DNA from: Aureibacter tunicatorum
GTDB taxonomy: Bacteria > Bacteroidota > Bacteroidia > Cytophagales > Cyclobacteriaceae
Direction: 5' to 3'
NCBI RefSeq assembly: GCF_036492635.1
Contig: NZ_AP025305.1
Coordinates: 744,001-808,000, forward strand
DNA length: 64,000 nucleotides
Shown: in pieces, positions 26,794 to 35,916 of the stretch
Layout of the letters: each line of letters starts with the position of its first letter
Numbering within the stretch: the first letter of the stretch is position 1
Position numbers and translations under genes: made by a program
The notes under the pieces: model-generated
Databases searched by the model: none
What the model was told of the DNA's origin: nothing
Seen by the model: only the letters and a program-made list of their open reading frames with translations

Positions 26794-27678
26794 ATGGCTT
26801 ATATTGTACTATGTATTTGTTTCAATATCTTGATTTTTATTGCTTACAGAGGTTTTGGAACTTATAAAATCAATAATTTGCAAGGCTTGGTTTTTAACTA
26901 TTGGGTTTGTGTGATAACTGGTTTTGTGGCTTTGAATCTCATGGGAGAGAGTACGCAAATTGATTTCACCAAACCTTGGTTTTATGTGGCGGTAGGCTGT
27001 GGAGCTGTTTTTATCACTGGTTCCTATACAGCTGCATTGGTTACTCAAAAATTCAATATTACTATTTCTTCTATCTCATATAAGATGTCTTTGGCGATTC
27101 CTGTGCTTTTTAGTTTGTTTGTGTTGAATACAGGGACTAAGGTATTTGATTCTTTGAATTACGCAGGCTTGGGATTAGCCTTGGCGGCAATTGTTATGAG
27201 CTCAAAAAAGAGCTCGTCCGATGAAATATCATCGGGCAAAAGAGGAAGCACTTATTTATTGCCTATCCTGCTTTTTTTGATCGCGGGTTTTATTGATGTT
27301 GTTATTAATTTTACCAATATAGAATTGCTGCAAGAACACGAAGGAGGTGTATTTACTTTAGTGGCTTTCGCTTCGGCAGCTGTTATTGGGACGATGATGA
27401 TATTATTCAAAAGACAAAAAATAGCTCGCAGAAGTGTTGTTGGCGGTATCGTTTTGGGAGTGCCGAATTATTTGTCAGTATTTTTTACTATAAAGTCCTT
27501 GTCTGCATTTGACAATAACGGAGCTCTTATTTTCCCTTTGCTGAATATAGGAATTATAGTTTGCTCTTCTCTAGTGTCCGTTGTTTTGTATAAAGAAAGG
27601 CTTGAGAAAATGAATCAATTGGGTATTGCCGTATCGTTACTATCATTGATATTGATTTCTTATCAGGAGATATTTTAG
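26794..27678 (+). CDS. DMT-superfamily (EamA-like) membrane transporter
   Basis: 294 residues with ten hydrophobic segments in two five-helix halves, the size and topology of EamA/DMT transporters. The first half ends near residue 145 (LGLALAAIVMSSKK), then comes a polar cytoplasmic link (SSSDEISSGKRGS). The second half ends VSLLSLILISYQEIF, and the typical final pair is visible (LLNIGIIVCSSLVSVVLYKERL, with the KERL cap after helix 9). Substrate unknown. It is a single gene with a good purine-rich Shine-Dalgarno-like tract (GGAGAAGGAAG). Confidence 0.82.
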   Translation: MAYIVLCICFNILIFIAYRGFGTYKINNLQGLVFNYWVCVITGFVALNLMGESTQIDFTKPWFYVAVGCGAVFITGSYTAALVTQKFNITISSISYKMSLAIPVLFSLFVLNTGTKVFDSLNYAGLGLALAAIVMSSKKSSSDEISSGKRGSTYLLPILLFLIAGFIDVVINFTNIELLQEHEGGVFTLVAFASAAVIGTMMILFKRQKIARRSVVGGIVLGVPNYLSVFFTIKSLSAFDNNGALIFPLLNIGIIVCSSLVSVVLYKERLEKMNQLGIAVSLLSLILISYQEIF

Positions 27679-27866
27679 ACAATAAATATTTGATTTTATC
27701 ATTTTTATTAAGGTCAGGCAAGAGTTTGGCCTTTTGCATTATTTATAACAAGAGCTGACTTTAGCATGTTCAAAAATCAACAGTATGTGTATATTTGCTG
27801 ACTGATTGATATTGATCATGAAGATGTAGTGATGCAATTTTGCAGGTTTTGAGATAGAGTCAATAT

Positions 27867-29012
27867 ATGAGTTCCAAATACTTGAAGCGATATATTATCG
27901 CAATTTTATTAAGCTTTAGTTGCTTGATAGGCATTGGCCAAGGAAATGAAAATAATATTTCCAGCAATCCAGAAGCTTCTGATTATATTCAAAAGGCCTT
28001 GGACAAGGCGTATAATCTTGAGTTTGATACAGCTAAATTATACAGAGATTCTTTATCCATGGTGTTGGAAGACCACCCTGCGGTTCCTTTAGTGGGTTTT
28101 TATATAGAGTATTGGAAAAAATATGTTAGCGATGATCCCGAGGTTGAAATGCAAAAGTCTTTGGAATATTTGCAGGAAACAGCAAAAAGAGCTGACGAGG
28201 GACTTCAAAAGAATTCATCGGATCCCGAAATGAACTTTATGGCACTGGCAGCCTACGGTTTTATCACTGAGCATTATTACAGAAAGAATCAGAATCTCAA
28301 GGCAATATCTAAAGCCAAGATAGCATATACTTTTATGAAAAAAGGCTTTAGCATGCAAGATGAATACTCTGAGTTTTTTTATACTACAGGTTTGTATAAC
28401 TTTTACAGAGAAGTATTTCCTAATTACCATTCTTACTTCAAACCATTTATGTGGTTTTTCAAATCCGGAGATGAGGATTTGGGTTTGGAGCAACTTGAAG
28501 TAGCGTATAATCAAGCGACATTTACTCGTGTAGAAGCATTAAACTATTTGGTTCATCTTCATATGCATTATGAAGATGATCCTGAGAAGTCTTTGAAGTG
28601 GAGCAAGGAATTGGTGGAATTGTATCCGAATAATCCTAGATTTATAGGTTTGGCTTTGGAAAATTATTGTGTATTAGGTAGAAGCGTTGAAGCTCGAAGA
28701 CTATTGGAAAAGATGAAAAATTCTTCGGCCAAGCAACCCGCTGAAATGTTGGACTTTTTTGAAGGATATGTGAATGAGCTTGAAGGGGGGGATTTGCAGT
28801 ATAGTCTAAATAAATACGAAGAAGCGATGGAAGAGCTAAAATCGGGAAAGGAAGATACAGATCATTTGGAGAGTTTGATATTAGCAGGCACGTACAGGGT
28901 TTATGATAGGATGGGTGATAAAGAAAAGAGCCAGAAGCACAAAAAAAGAGCGTTGGATAAAGCTAAGTATCCACTGGTGAAAAACAGGATGATTTTATCT
29001 TATCATAAATAA
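27867..29012 (+). CDS. Secreted TPR-like helical protein
   Basis: 381 residues. Residues 1-25 form a signal peptide (YIIAILLSFSCLIGIGQ). The remainder is helical, with tetratricopeptide-like spacing of small and aromatic residues (MNFMALAAYGFITEHYYRK; FTRVEALNYLVHLHMHYEDDPEKSLKWSKELVELYPNN; AEMLDFFEGYVNELEGG). The segment 'ELYPNNPRFIGLALENYCVLGR' is a typical TPR turn. No catalytic motif was seen. It probably acts as a periplasmic scaffold; no specific partner can be named. A small orphan gene follows after 10 nt and may form an operon with it. Confidence 0.65.
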   Translation: MSSKYLKRYIIAILLSFSCLIGIGQGNENNISSNPEASDYIQKALDKAYNLEFDTAKLYRDSLSMVLEDHPAVPLVGFYIEYWKKYVSDDPEVEMQKSLEYLQETAKRADEGLQKNSSDPEMNFMALAAYGFITEHYYRKNQNLKAISKAKIAYTFMKKGFSMQDEYSEFFYTTGLYNFYREVFPNYHSYFKPFMWFFKSGDEDLGLEQLEVAYNQATFTRVEALNYLVHLHMHYEDDPEKSLKWSKELVELYPNNPRFIGLALENYCVLGRSVEARRLLEKMKNSSAKQPAEMLDFFEGYVNELEGGDLQYSLNKYEEAMEELKSGKEDTDHLESLILAGTYRVYDRMGDKEKSQKHKKRALDKAKYPLVKNRMILSYHK

Positions 29013-29022
29013 TATCATAGGT

Positions 29023-29373
29023 ATGAATTTGACAGGAAGTTGGAAATATGAAGAAGACTTTTATTATGGGAAGGCAAATGGAAAAATAAGTCTCACTCAA
29101 TTTAATGATTGTCTTGAAGGAACGCTTGTTTTTGAAGAGCAATCCGATGGAGAACCTTCATTTGTTGCTGAAGAGAAATTTGTTGGAAAAGTGCTGGATG
29201 ATAAAAAAGTCCAGTTAGAAGGCATATCAATAGATATTGTGAAAAGCGAAACCGATATTGAATATGAGTTGGATATATGGGAAGGGGTAATTTCTACTCC
29301 GAATCTTATTGTTGGCTCCACATTTGATGGAAATGAAGTTGAAGGAGTTTTTACTCTTAGCAGAATTTCTTAG
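29023..29373 (+). CDS. Small protein of unknown function
   Basis: 116 residues, not recognised. It has no signal peptide. It is acidic, with alternating strands (GSWKYEEDFYYGKANGKISL; GTLVFEEQ; KVLDDKKVQLEGISIDIV; GVFTLSRIS), the pattern of a small beta-barrel or lipocalin-like fold that begins 'LTGSWKYE'. It starts 10 nt after the TPR-like gene on the same strand, so a joint role is possible. Codon use is like its neighbours. Confidence 0.6.
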   Translation: MNLTGSWKYEEDFYYGKANGKISLTQFNDCLEGTLVFEEQSDGEPSFVAEEKFVGKVLDDKKVQLEGISIDIVKSETDIEYELDIWEGVISTPNLIVGSTFDGNEVEGVFTLSRIS

Positions 29374-29639
29374 GAATGAATATTCCCTTGAAGCTTTAAT
29401 GAATGAAGCATTGCATATGCTACATGTTGCCTGTCTATATTTTTTAAGGTATAATCATTGAATATTTTTAACTAAGTCATAATTTACCTAACTTGAGATA
29501 TTATGTCAGTCTCTTCAGGAATGCTTGTTAGAGTCAATTTTTTAGAAAAAAGATTGGCAGTAAAAGTGATTTGTTAACTGTCGAAGACTTTGAGAATATA
29601 TGTTGAATTTAGCCCGCAGGGGTTTATATATAGATTTTT

Positions 29640-31043
29640 ATGTCAGGATGTAATTCATGTGCTAGTCAAGGTGCTTACGCTGAAGACGGCACTCTAGTAA
29701 GCGGTTGCCAAAGTAGCGGTGGTTGTGGGACTGGAGGCTGTAATAAGCTGAATACTTTTGATTGGCTTTCAGATATGCTGGAGAGTCCTTCCGAGCGATA
29801 TGATGTGATAGAGGTGAGGTTTAAAGGAGGAAAGAAAGAGTTCTATCGCAATGTTCATGGTTTGGATTTGAATACAGGTGATGCTGTAGTTGTGGATGTG
29901 CCTAATGGACATCATATAGGTTATGTGTCTTTGCAAGGAGAGTTGGTGCGCTTGCAGATGCGTAAAAAAGGAGTGGAGGATAATGAAGAAATCAGGGAAA
30001 TATACAGACTTGCCAATGACCCTGATATGGAAAAGCTTTTTCAAGTGAAAAAGCGTGAAATGCCTACGCTTTATAGAACAAGGGAGATTATTCAAAATTT
30101 GGGCTTGGAAATGAAACTTTCTGATATAGAGTTTCAGGCGGATAATTCCAAAGCTACGTTTTATTACTCTGCCGATGATAGAGTAGACTTTAGAGAGCTT
30201 ATTAAGGTTTTGGCTGGTGAGTTCAAAGTAAGAGTTGAAATGAGGCAAATTAGTTTGAGGCAAGAAGCAGGAAGACTTGGAGGGATAGGTTCTTGTGGAA
30301 GAGAGCTTTGCTGTAGCACTTGGCTTTCTGAGTTCAAAAGTGTTTCCACATCAGCTGCTAGATATCAAAATTTGTCTTTGAACCCAAGCAAGTTGTCGGG
30401 ACAATGCGGTAGGTTAAAATGTTGTCTGAATTATGAGCTGGAAACGTACATTGAGGCTTTGGAGGATATTCCTACAGTAGAAGGTCCGATTCAAACTGTC
30501 AAGGGAGAAGCGAGGTTGCAAAAAACTGATATTTTCAAAAAAGTGATGTGGTTTGGCTATGAAAATGAAAACGTATGGCATCCTATATCAGTGGTGAGAG
30601 TCAAAGAAATTCTTGAGCAAAATAAAAGAGGAGAGAAGCCTGAGACTTTGCTTTCGGATGATGATATCGAGAAAAAGGCTAAGTTTGAAGCTTTAGCTAG
30701 CGATTTGGCTAAAATGGATGAAAAATACAGCCAAGAAAGCAAAAAGCCGAATCGTAAAAGAAGGCCTAAATCCAAAGGAGCATCAGGGAATAGGCCAAAG
30801 ACAAATGCGCAAGGCAGAGGAGCCTCTTCAAGAAAACCGAATTCGGGGAATGGAAATTCGAACCAAGGAGGTGCTTCCGGTGGGTCTGAAAGAAAATCCG
30901 AGACGCGACAAAGCAGAGGCCGTAGAAACAATAACAGTGGACAGGGAGTTAAAAATGGAACAAATGCCAATGGGGATAAAAAAACATCGGCAAATCGACC
31001 TAAACGAAACTTTAGGTCAAGAAATAAAAAACAAGGCAATTAA
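29640..31043 (+). CDS. ricT: PSP1-domain protein RicT (YaaT homologue)
   Basis: 467 residues. The PSP1 core (about 55-280) contains the characteristic cysteines GIGSCGRELCCSTWL (Cys219, 224, 225) and LSGQCGRLKCCLNYE (Cys256, 261, 262), as in B. subtilis RicT/YaaT, part of an iron-sulfur Ric complex acting on mRNA processing and phosphorelay. An additional Cys-rich N-terminus (Cys4, 7, 23, 29, 34) and a strongly basic, low-complexity Lys/Arg/Asn/Gly tail (about 360-467) resemble nucleic-acid-binding tails. It is followed after 12 nt by gldH, the usual Bacteroidota arrangement. The role in this phylum is inferred. Confidence 0.92.
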   Translation: MSGCNSCASQGAYAEDGTLVSGCQSSGGCGTGGCNKLNTFDWLSDMLESPSERYDVIEVRFKGGKKEFYRNVHGLDLNTGDAVVVDVPNGHHIGYVSLQGELVRLQMRKKGVEDNEEIREIYRLANDPDMEKLFQVKKREMPTLYRTREIIQNLGLEMKLSDIEFQADNSKATFYYSADDRVDFRELIKVLAGEFKVRVEMRQISLRQEAGRLGGIGSCGRELCCSTWLSEFKSVSTSAARYQNLSLNPSKLSGQCGRLKCCLNYELETYIEALEDIPTVEGPIQTVKGEARLQKTDIFKKVMWFGYENENVWHPISVVRVKEILEQNKRGEKPETLLSDDDIEKKAKFEALASDLAKMDEKYSQESKKPNRKRRPKSKGASGNRPKTNAQGRGASSRKPNSGNGNSNQGGASGGSERKSETRQSRGRRNNNSGQGVKNGTNANGDKKTSANRPKRNFRSRNKKQGN

Positions 31044-31055
31044 AATTACGAATTG

Positions 31056-31538
31056 ATGAGACGCTTTTTTTTAGCTTTTTCGGGCTTGCTGTTTTTGATG
31101 CTGAGCTCTTGCGATAAGTCAAAAATATTTGATACCAATTATGAGTTCCCGTATGAGAAATGGAATGTTAGCAATACACCGGAATTCAACTTTGATATTA
31201 AAAACCCTGAGGAGAAATATAATTTGTCCATAAATGTTAGAAATGGAATAGATTATCCTTATCAGAACTTATATGTTAATTATCAACTGCAAGACAGTGA
31301 AGGAAAAGTATTGAAAGATACTTTGGAAAATATTCTTCTATTTGATTCCAAGACCGGAAAGCCTGAAGGATTGGGGTATGGAGATGTTTATGACTTGGAA
31401 AAGCCGATTCTAAATGAGTATAAATTTAATAATGCTGGTAGTTTTAAGGTTGTCTTGAAGCAAATGATGAGAGTCGATGACTTGGAAGGTATTACAAGCG
31501 TGGGCTTGAAAGTTACTCAGTCGGGTATTGAAAAGTGA
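31056..31538 (+). CDS. gldH: Gliding motility lipoprotein GldH
   Basis: 160 residues. The frame opens with TTG at 31053, but the adjacent ATG at 31056 is taken as start. The signal ends in a lipobox (FLMLSSCDKS, Cys about residue 20). The mature protein has the GldH pattern YEFPYEKWN...TPEFNFDIKNPEEKYNLSINVRNGIDYPYQNLYVNY and a DVYDLEKPILNEYKFNNAGSFKV end. GldH is one of the lipoproteins required for Bacteroidota gliding and type IX secretion-linked functions. The ricT-gldH order supports the call. It ends at a strong bidirectional terminator. Confidence 0.93.
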   Translation: MRRFFLAFSGLLFLMLSSCDKSKIFDTNYEFPYEKWNVSNTPEFNFDIKNPEEKYNLSINVRNGIDYPYQNLYVNYQLQDSEGKVLKDTLENILLFDSKTGKPEGLGYGDVYDLEKPILNEYKFNNAGSFKVVLKQMMRVDDLEGITSVGLKVTQSGIEK

Positions 31539-31560
31539 TATACGGATAAGTATTAAGATA

Positions 31561-31597
31561 TTAAAAAAGGGAAAGCGAGCAGCTTTCCCTTTTTTAA
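31561..31597. terminator. Strong bidirectional terminator
   Basis: AAAAAAGGGAAAGC, loop GAGCA, GCTTTCCCTTTTTT; a perfect stem between convergent gldH and the formyl-THF cyclo-ligase gene. Confidence 0.95.
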
Positions 31598-31601
31598 TAA
31601 T

Positions 31602-32168
31602 TTAAAATGAATGAACAGACTTTGGCGTGATGCAATGGTCAAGTGCTATATCGTATTTGTCGGAGTCAGCAATAGCTTGTATAGGTTCTGAAATAGATAG
31701 TCCTACTTTAATCGCGTCAGGACGGCATTTTGCTAAAAAGCGGTCATATATTCCTTTGCCATAGCCAACCCTATATCCTTCTTTGTCAAAAATCAATAGA
31801 GGAACAATAATCAAGTCGATTTTTTCAACAGAAAAAGGCTTTGCATTGATAGGTTCCAATATCCCAAATGCAGTTTCTTCCAGAATTGTTTCCTTTTCGA
31901 AAAGAAAATGATGCATTTCAAGTGTTTTGAAATCACATGTGGATATTATGATTTGTTTGTTTAATTCCCTAAGAGCATGAATAATTGGCCATGTATCGAT
32001 TTCCTTATGACGAGCAATGGAAAGAAAGCAGTGAACATGTTGCGCTTCTTGAAAGTGCGGTTCGGAAAGGAACTTGTCCTTTATTCTATTCGAAAGTTCT
32101 TCAAGCTCAGACCTGCTAATAGCCTTCCTTTTATCAAGAAATTCTTTTCTTAGCTGTTGTTTATTCAT
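31602..32168 (-). CDS. 5-formyltetrahydrofolate cyclo-ligase
   Basis: About 188 residues, starting at the ATG at 32168 (the frame runs up to a TTG at 32198). The enzyme converts 5-formyl-THF to 5,10-methenyl-THF with ATP. Motifs: MNKQQLRKEFLDKRKAIS at the start, then the C-terminal folate/ATP signature LIIVPLLIFDKEGYRVGYGKGIYDRFL (about 128-154) and DHCITP. It overlaps the upstream bshC by 8 nt (TAA of bshC lies just inside), so translation is probably coupled. The pairing in one operon with bshC is common in this phylum. Confidence 0.95.
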   Translation of the reverse strand: MNKQQLRKEFLDKRKAISRSELEELSNRIKDKFLSEPHFQEAQHVHCFLSIARHKEIDTWPIIHALRELNKQIIISTCDFKTLEMHHFLFEKETILEETAFGILEPINAKPFSVEKIDLIIVPLLIFDKEGYRVGYGKGIYDRFLAKCRPDAIKVGLSISEPIQAIADSDKYDIALDHCITPKSVHSF

Positions 32169-33726
32169 TTTCGGAGAAGATATAAAATTTGAACTCAAAC
32201 GGGTCGAAGCTTTCCAGTAAGCTCTCGATCAATTGCGGATTGCTATGTGTGAAATTCAAATAGCAGTCATGCCTTTCTTGCAGACTGCCTTCTGGAAATA
32301 GTTTGTCTTGAATATTCTCCAATTGTTTGAGTTCTGTGTCTTGCTTTCTTTCTTCAGCTTTTTGAGCTTTCTTTTCAATCATTTCAAATGATTTGAGCCA
32401 TTTCTTTTCTTCAGCTCCTAAAGTGCCTTCCAGGCTTTTGTCAATCTTTCCGGCTTTTGATTTGATAGAAGAAAGAAGTTCTAATATGCCGGATTTTTCT
32501 GTTTCTATATCAAATAGAATATCAGCGTTTTTTTGTGAGAAATCTCTTTTTAGCTCAAAAGTAGGCTTGAAAAATTCCTGAATATCGATATTTAGTTTGT
32601 CAATTTTTCGAGAGATATTTTTATTGACATACAAGCCATAGTTTCTTGGAACAAGAATAGGGAACGGGATGCTATGACGGTCAAATAAGCCTTTGAGTTG
32701 CATCCAATAAGCAAGTTCGCCGGGTCCTCCCAGATAAGCCAAGTTTGGTAAAATTACTTCTTGATAAAGAGGTCTTAGAATAACATTGGGGCTAAATTCT
32801 TCCGGATGCTTTCTGACATAATCAGGCATGTCGTCAGGGCATAGAGAAAAATCTGTATGCAAAGCATGGTAATCTTTTTCCGCTCTTCTTACAATTCTTT
32901 CGCGAGTGTCGTCTTTGAGATAGAATAAATTGATATCTCTGGGGAAGACCTGAGCCTTGTATCCATTTTGCATTAACATCTCGGATGTATTGGTAATCGT
33001 CTCAGTGTTCTCAAGCGATTCCATATCATCTATGATGTAGTCTATAAAAGAGGCTTTAAGCTTGGGATGATCTCCATCAATCATAATAAGTCCCTGTTCT
33101 CCAAAAAGCTCATTGACATAACATCGCACAGCATCTGCCAAATTACCATGTTGAGTGTAAGCTTTGGTGAATGTATCGAACTCTTCAGGAAGATCATTCA
33201 ACAGTGTTTTGATCGATTGAGTTGAAAATCTGCCTACGGCGCCTTTTTGATTGCTATCCCATTTGTAGTTTTTGCCAAAAAGGTTGAACGACTTTATTTC
33301 TTCAAAATCATGATCTTCAGTAGCCGACCAATATACAGGAATGAAGTTTTTGTCAGGGTAACGTTTTTTGAGAGCTTTTGCCAGGTTGATTGTTGTGACA
33401 AGCTTGAATATAAAGAAAAATGGTCCCGTGAAAATATTGAGTTGGTGGCCGGTTGTGACCGTGTATGTGTTAGCTTCTTGAAGTAGTTGAATGCTTTTTT
33501 GAGCAGCAGGTTTTATTTCAATGTTTTGATACTGCTCTTCGAGGACTTTGTTTAGCGTTTGTCTTTTTTCTTGGTCGAAGCTTTTTTCATTGATTTGATC
33601 TCCAAAATTTTCCAAGGTTGGAAATCTATTGTAAAATGGCGCAAGCTTTTCATCTTGATTAATATAATCCAAAAAAATGGGAGAAAACCTTTTAGTCTCT
33701 CCCAAATCTATTTTATCTATTCGCAT
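32161..33726 (-). CDS. bshC: Bacillithiol biosynthesis cysteine-adding enzyme BshC
   Basis: 521 residues, typical for BshC. It is proposed to add cysteine to glucosaminyl-malate in the last step of bacillithiol synthesis. Signatures: FLDYINQDEKLAPFYNRFPTLE near the start, TVTTGHQLNIFTGPFFFIFKLVTTINLA (about 91-118), PVYWSATEDHDFEEI (HIGH/KMSKS-derived core), and YLGGPGELAYWMQLKGLF (about 338-355). A Rossmann-fold core and a coiled-coil C-terminal half (about 440-490) are visible. It implies that the organism uses bacillithiol as its low-molecular-weight thiol. bshA and bshB are not in the window. Confidence 0.96.
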   Translation of the reverse strand: MRIDKIDLGETKRFSPIFLDYINQDEKLAPFYNRFPTLENFGDQINEKSFDQEKRQTLNKVLEEQYQNIEIKPAAQKSIQLLQEANTYTVTTGHQLNIFTGPFFFIFKLVTTINLAKALKKRYPDKNFIPVYWSATEDHDFEEIKSFNLFGKNYKWDSNQKGAVGRFSTQSIKTLLNDLPEEFDTFTKAYTQHGNLADAVRCYVNELFGEQGLIMIDGDHPKLKASFIDYIIDDMESLENTETITNTSEMLMQNGYKAQVFPRDINLFYLKDDTRERIVRRAEKDYHALHTDFSLCPDDMPDYVRKHPEEFSPNVILRPLYQEVILPNLAYLGGPGELAYWMQLKGLFDRHSIPFPILVPRNYGLYVNKNISRKIDKLNIDIQEFFKPTFELKRDFSQKNADILFDIETEKSGILELLSSIKSKAGKIDKSLEGTLGAEEKKWLKSFEMIEKKAQKAEERKQDTELKQLENIQDKLFPEGSLQERHDCYLNFTHSNPQLIESLLESFDPFEFKFYIFSENE

Positions 33727-33805
33727 AATCTAGTCGTACATGTGTATTGTTTGACTAAGATACGAAATTATGTTGCGATATGTTGTGTGCTTTGTCGCTA
33801 AGCTG

Positions 33806-35119
33806 CTATTTTACTATTTCTGCGTACAGGTCAAATTCAGTTGCTTCAGTAATCTGAGCGTGTACGAAATCACCAATTCTCAAATAATCCTTATCAGCGC
33901 TGATTAATACTTCATTGTCAACTTCAGGAGAGTCGAACTCGGTTCTTCCAATGAAATAAGGACCTTCTTTTCTATCGATCAGCACTTTGAATGTCTTGCC
34001 GACTTTCTCTTGATTAAGCTCATAAGAGATGCCTGCTTGCATATCCATAACCTGTTGAGCTCTTTCTTCTTTTATTTCGTCTGGAACATTGTCCTCAAAA
34101 TTAAAAGCGTGAGTATTTTCCTCATGAGAATAAGTGAATATGCCCAAACGATCAAATCTAGCGTCTTCGACAAATTTCAGCATTTCTTGGAAATCTTCTT
34201 CCGTCTCTCCAGGGTATCCAGCGATAAGCGTTGTTCTTATTGCTATGCCAGGTACTGTTTTTCTTATCTTTTGGATAAGATCTTCGGTTTTCTCTCTTGT
34301 GATACCTCTTCTCATGGCTTTGAGGATATTGGTTGAACCGTGCTGAAGAGGCATATCCAAGTATTTGCAGACATTGTCTCTTTCATTCATTACATCCAAC
34401 ACATCCATAGGGAAACCTGATGGGTATGCATAGTGAAGTCTGATCCATTCGATACCTTCCACATCAGATAGCTTTCTCATCAGGTCCGCCAAGCTTCTTT
34501 TGTTATACAGGTCTAAACCGTAGTAGGTAAGGTCTTGAGCTATGAGCAGAAGCTCTTTAGTTCCATTTTTTGCAAGGTTCTTCGCTTGCTCTACTAGTTG
34601 CTCAATAGGCACAGACTCATGCTTGCCTCTCATAAGCGGGATTGCGCAGAAAGAGCAAGGTCTATCACAGCCTTCGGCTATTTTAAGGTATGAGTAGTGA
34701 GTTGAAGTTGTTGTAATTCTCTCACCAATAAGTTCATGCTTGTAGTCGGCATCGAATTTTTTGAGAAGCAATGGCAATTCCATAGTTCCAAAAAAAGCAT
34801 CTACTTGAGGAATTTCTTCCTCCAAGTCGTCTTTGTATCTTTGGGATAAACAGCCAGTAACATAGAGTTTGTCTATTTGTCCGTCATCTTTGGCTTCTGC
34901 GTATCTTAATATTGTATCTATTGATTCCTGCTTAGCCTTGTCTATGAAACCGCAAGTGTTGACGATAATGATATTCGAATCGTCTTCTACAGATTCATGT
35001 GTTACATCTATTTCATTGCCTTTAAGCTGAGTGATCATTACTTCGGAGTCCACAAGGTTTTTGGAACAACCTAGAGTGACCACATTCACTTTGTCTTTTT
35101 TAATTCCTCTGGTTTTCAA
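33806..35119 (-). CDS. rimO: Ribosomal protein S12 methylthiotransferase RimO
   Basis: 437 residues. RimO adds a methylthio group to the conserved Asp of ribosomal protein S12 using two 4Fe-4S clusters. The N-terminal MTTase domain has VTLGCSKNLVDSEVM and NTCGFIDKAKQESID; the radical SAM motif is CDRPCSFCAIPLMRG (C-x3-C-x2-C); a TRAM domain closes the protein (VGKTFKVLIDRKEG...FVHAQITEA). The start codon appears to be TTG (35119), because no in-frame ATG lies upstream and the next Met is past the first cluster Cys. Confidence 0.95.
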   Translation of the reverse strand: MKTRGIKKDKVNVVTLGCSKNLVDSEVMITQLKGNEIDVTHESVEDDSNIIIVNTCGFIDKAKQESIDTILRYAEAKDDGQIDKLYVTGCLSQRYKDDLEEEIPQVDAFFGTMELPLLLKKFDADYKHELIGERITTTSTHYSYLKIAEGCDRPCSFCAIPLMRGKHESVPIEQLVEQAKNLAKNGTKELLLIAQDLTYYGLDLYNKRSLADLMRKLSDVEGIEWIRLHYAYPSGFPMDVLDVMNERDNVCKYLDMPLQHGSTNILKAMRRGITREKTEDLIQKIRKTVPGIAIRTTLIAGYPGETEEDFQEMLKFVEDARFDRLGIFTYSHEENTHAFNFEDNVPDEIKEERAQQVMDMQAGISYELNQEKVGKTFKVLIDRKEGPYFIGRTEFDSPEVDNEVLISADKDYLRIGDFVHAQITEATEFDLYAEIVK

Positions 35120-35340
35120 TGCGCTGATTGTTTTTTGCCCAGCAAATTTAACGAAAAAAAATCACAAATCTTGTTTTATCAGTTCACCGAAGAGTTTGCA
35201 AGCGTATAAAATAGATAATGAATCTTGACTTGAAGTAAATAAGCTCGCAACGTGCATAAACTTTTGAATTCTATTCGTATTTTCGCAAATTGAATTTGAA
35301 TGCGTTTATAAAAGCGCTGATGATGTGGAATTTTTATTGA

Positions 35341-35916
35341 ATGAATTTAATGAATGACTTTTCGATAAAGGCTTTTGCAAATATATTTTGCTTTTTGTTT
35401 TTGATGATTGCAATGACATCATGCAGAAATGACTTGGATTGTACAAGTGAGTTTTCGGAAAGGTTTTTTGTAACCTTTTTAACGTATTCTGAAAATCAAA
35501 ATCCTAATGCACCAGATTTTAGCCCAATTTGGAATGCGAATGTAACACCATTAGTAGTGCCTGTAGATTCGATTTATATTCAGAATTATGAAGATGCTGT
35601 ATTTTATAATACCGCAGGTGAAAATAGGCTTTCGACATATCGCTTGCCAGTCGTGGCAGCTACAGAAGGTGAAGAAGAAGTACGAGCGACATATATTTTT
35701 GAGTTTTCAGAGGATTCTGAGAAGATTCAAGGTAAGGTTTCTATGTTGACTAGCTATAGGCAGACGCCTCATTTTATCTCAGAAGCTTGCGGAGTGGAAT
35801 TAATTGTGGATAGCTTGAAGGTTATAGAATCCGGTTTCAACCCTCAACATATCAAAGTTGTCGAAACAAAACTTACTAACAAAAACGATAGAAACATTGA
35901 AATCCTATTGCCATAA
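35341..35916 (+). CDS. DUF6452-type lipoprotein
   Basis: 191 residues with a lipoprotein signal ending FLMIAMTSCRNDLDC. The mature part is beta-rich, with a Cys-containing start (DLDCTSEFSERFFVTF) and a late ISEACGVELIVDSL motif, as in the DUF6452 proteins of Flavobacteriia and Cytophagia, which regularly precede a DUF6048 gene. The next gene here is indeed of that type. ATG at 35341 or 35350. The function is unknown; the conserved pair suggests an outer-membrane lipoprotein working with a barrel-like partner (inference). Confidence 0.72.
   Translation: MNLMNDFSIKAFANIFCFLFLMIAMTSCRNDLDCTSEFSERFFVTFLTYSENQNPNAPDFSPIWNANVTPLVVPVDSIYIQNYEDAVFYNTAGENRLSTYRLPVVAATEGEEEVRATYIFEFSEDSEKIQGKVSMLTSYRQTPHFISEACGVELIVDSLKVIESGFNPQHIKVVETKLTNKNDRNIEILLP

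Noticed and set aside
30557-31039. 160-codon minus-strand ORF opposite the ricT tail
   Set aside because: The Pro/Leu/Phe-rich translation is the complement of the Lys/Arg/Gly-rich low-complexity tail of RicT.
30718-31056. 112-codon plus-strand ORF in another frame of the ricT tail
   Set aside because: It overlaps the ricT coding sequence and reflects repetitive AAR/GAR codons; no independent start signal or motif.
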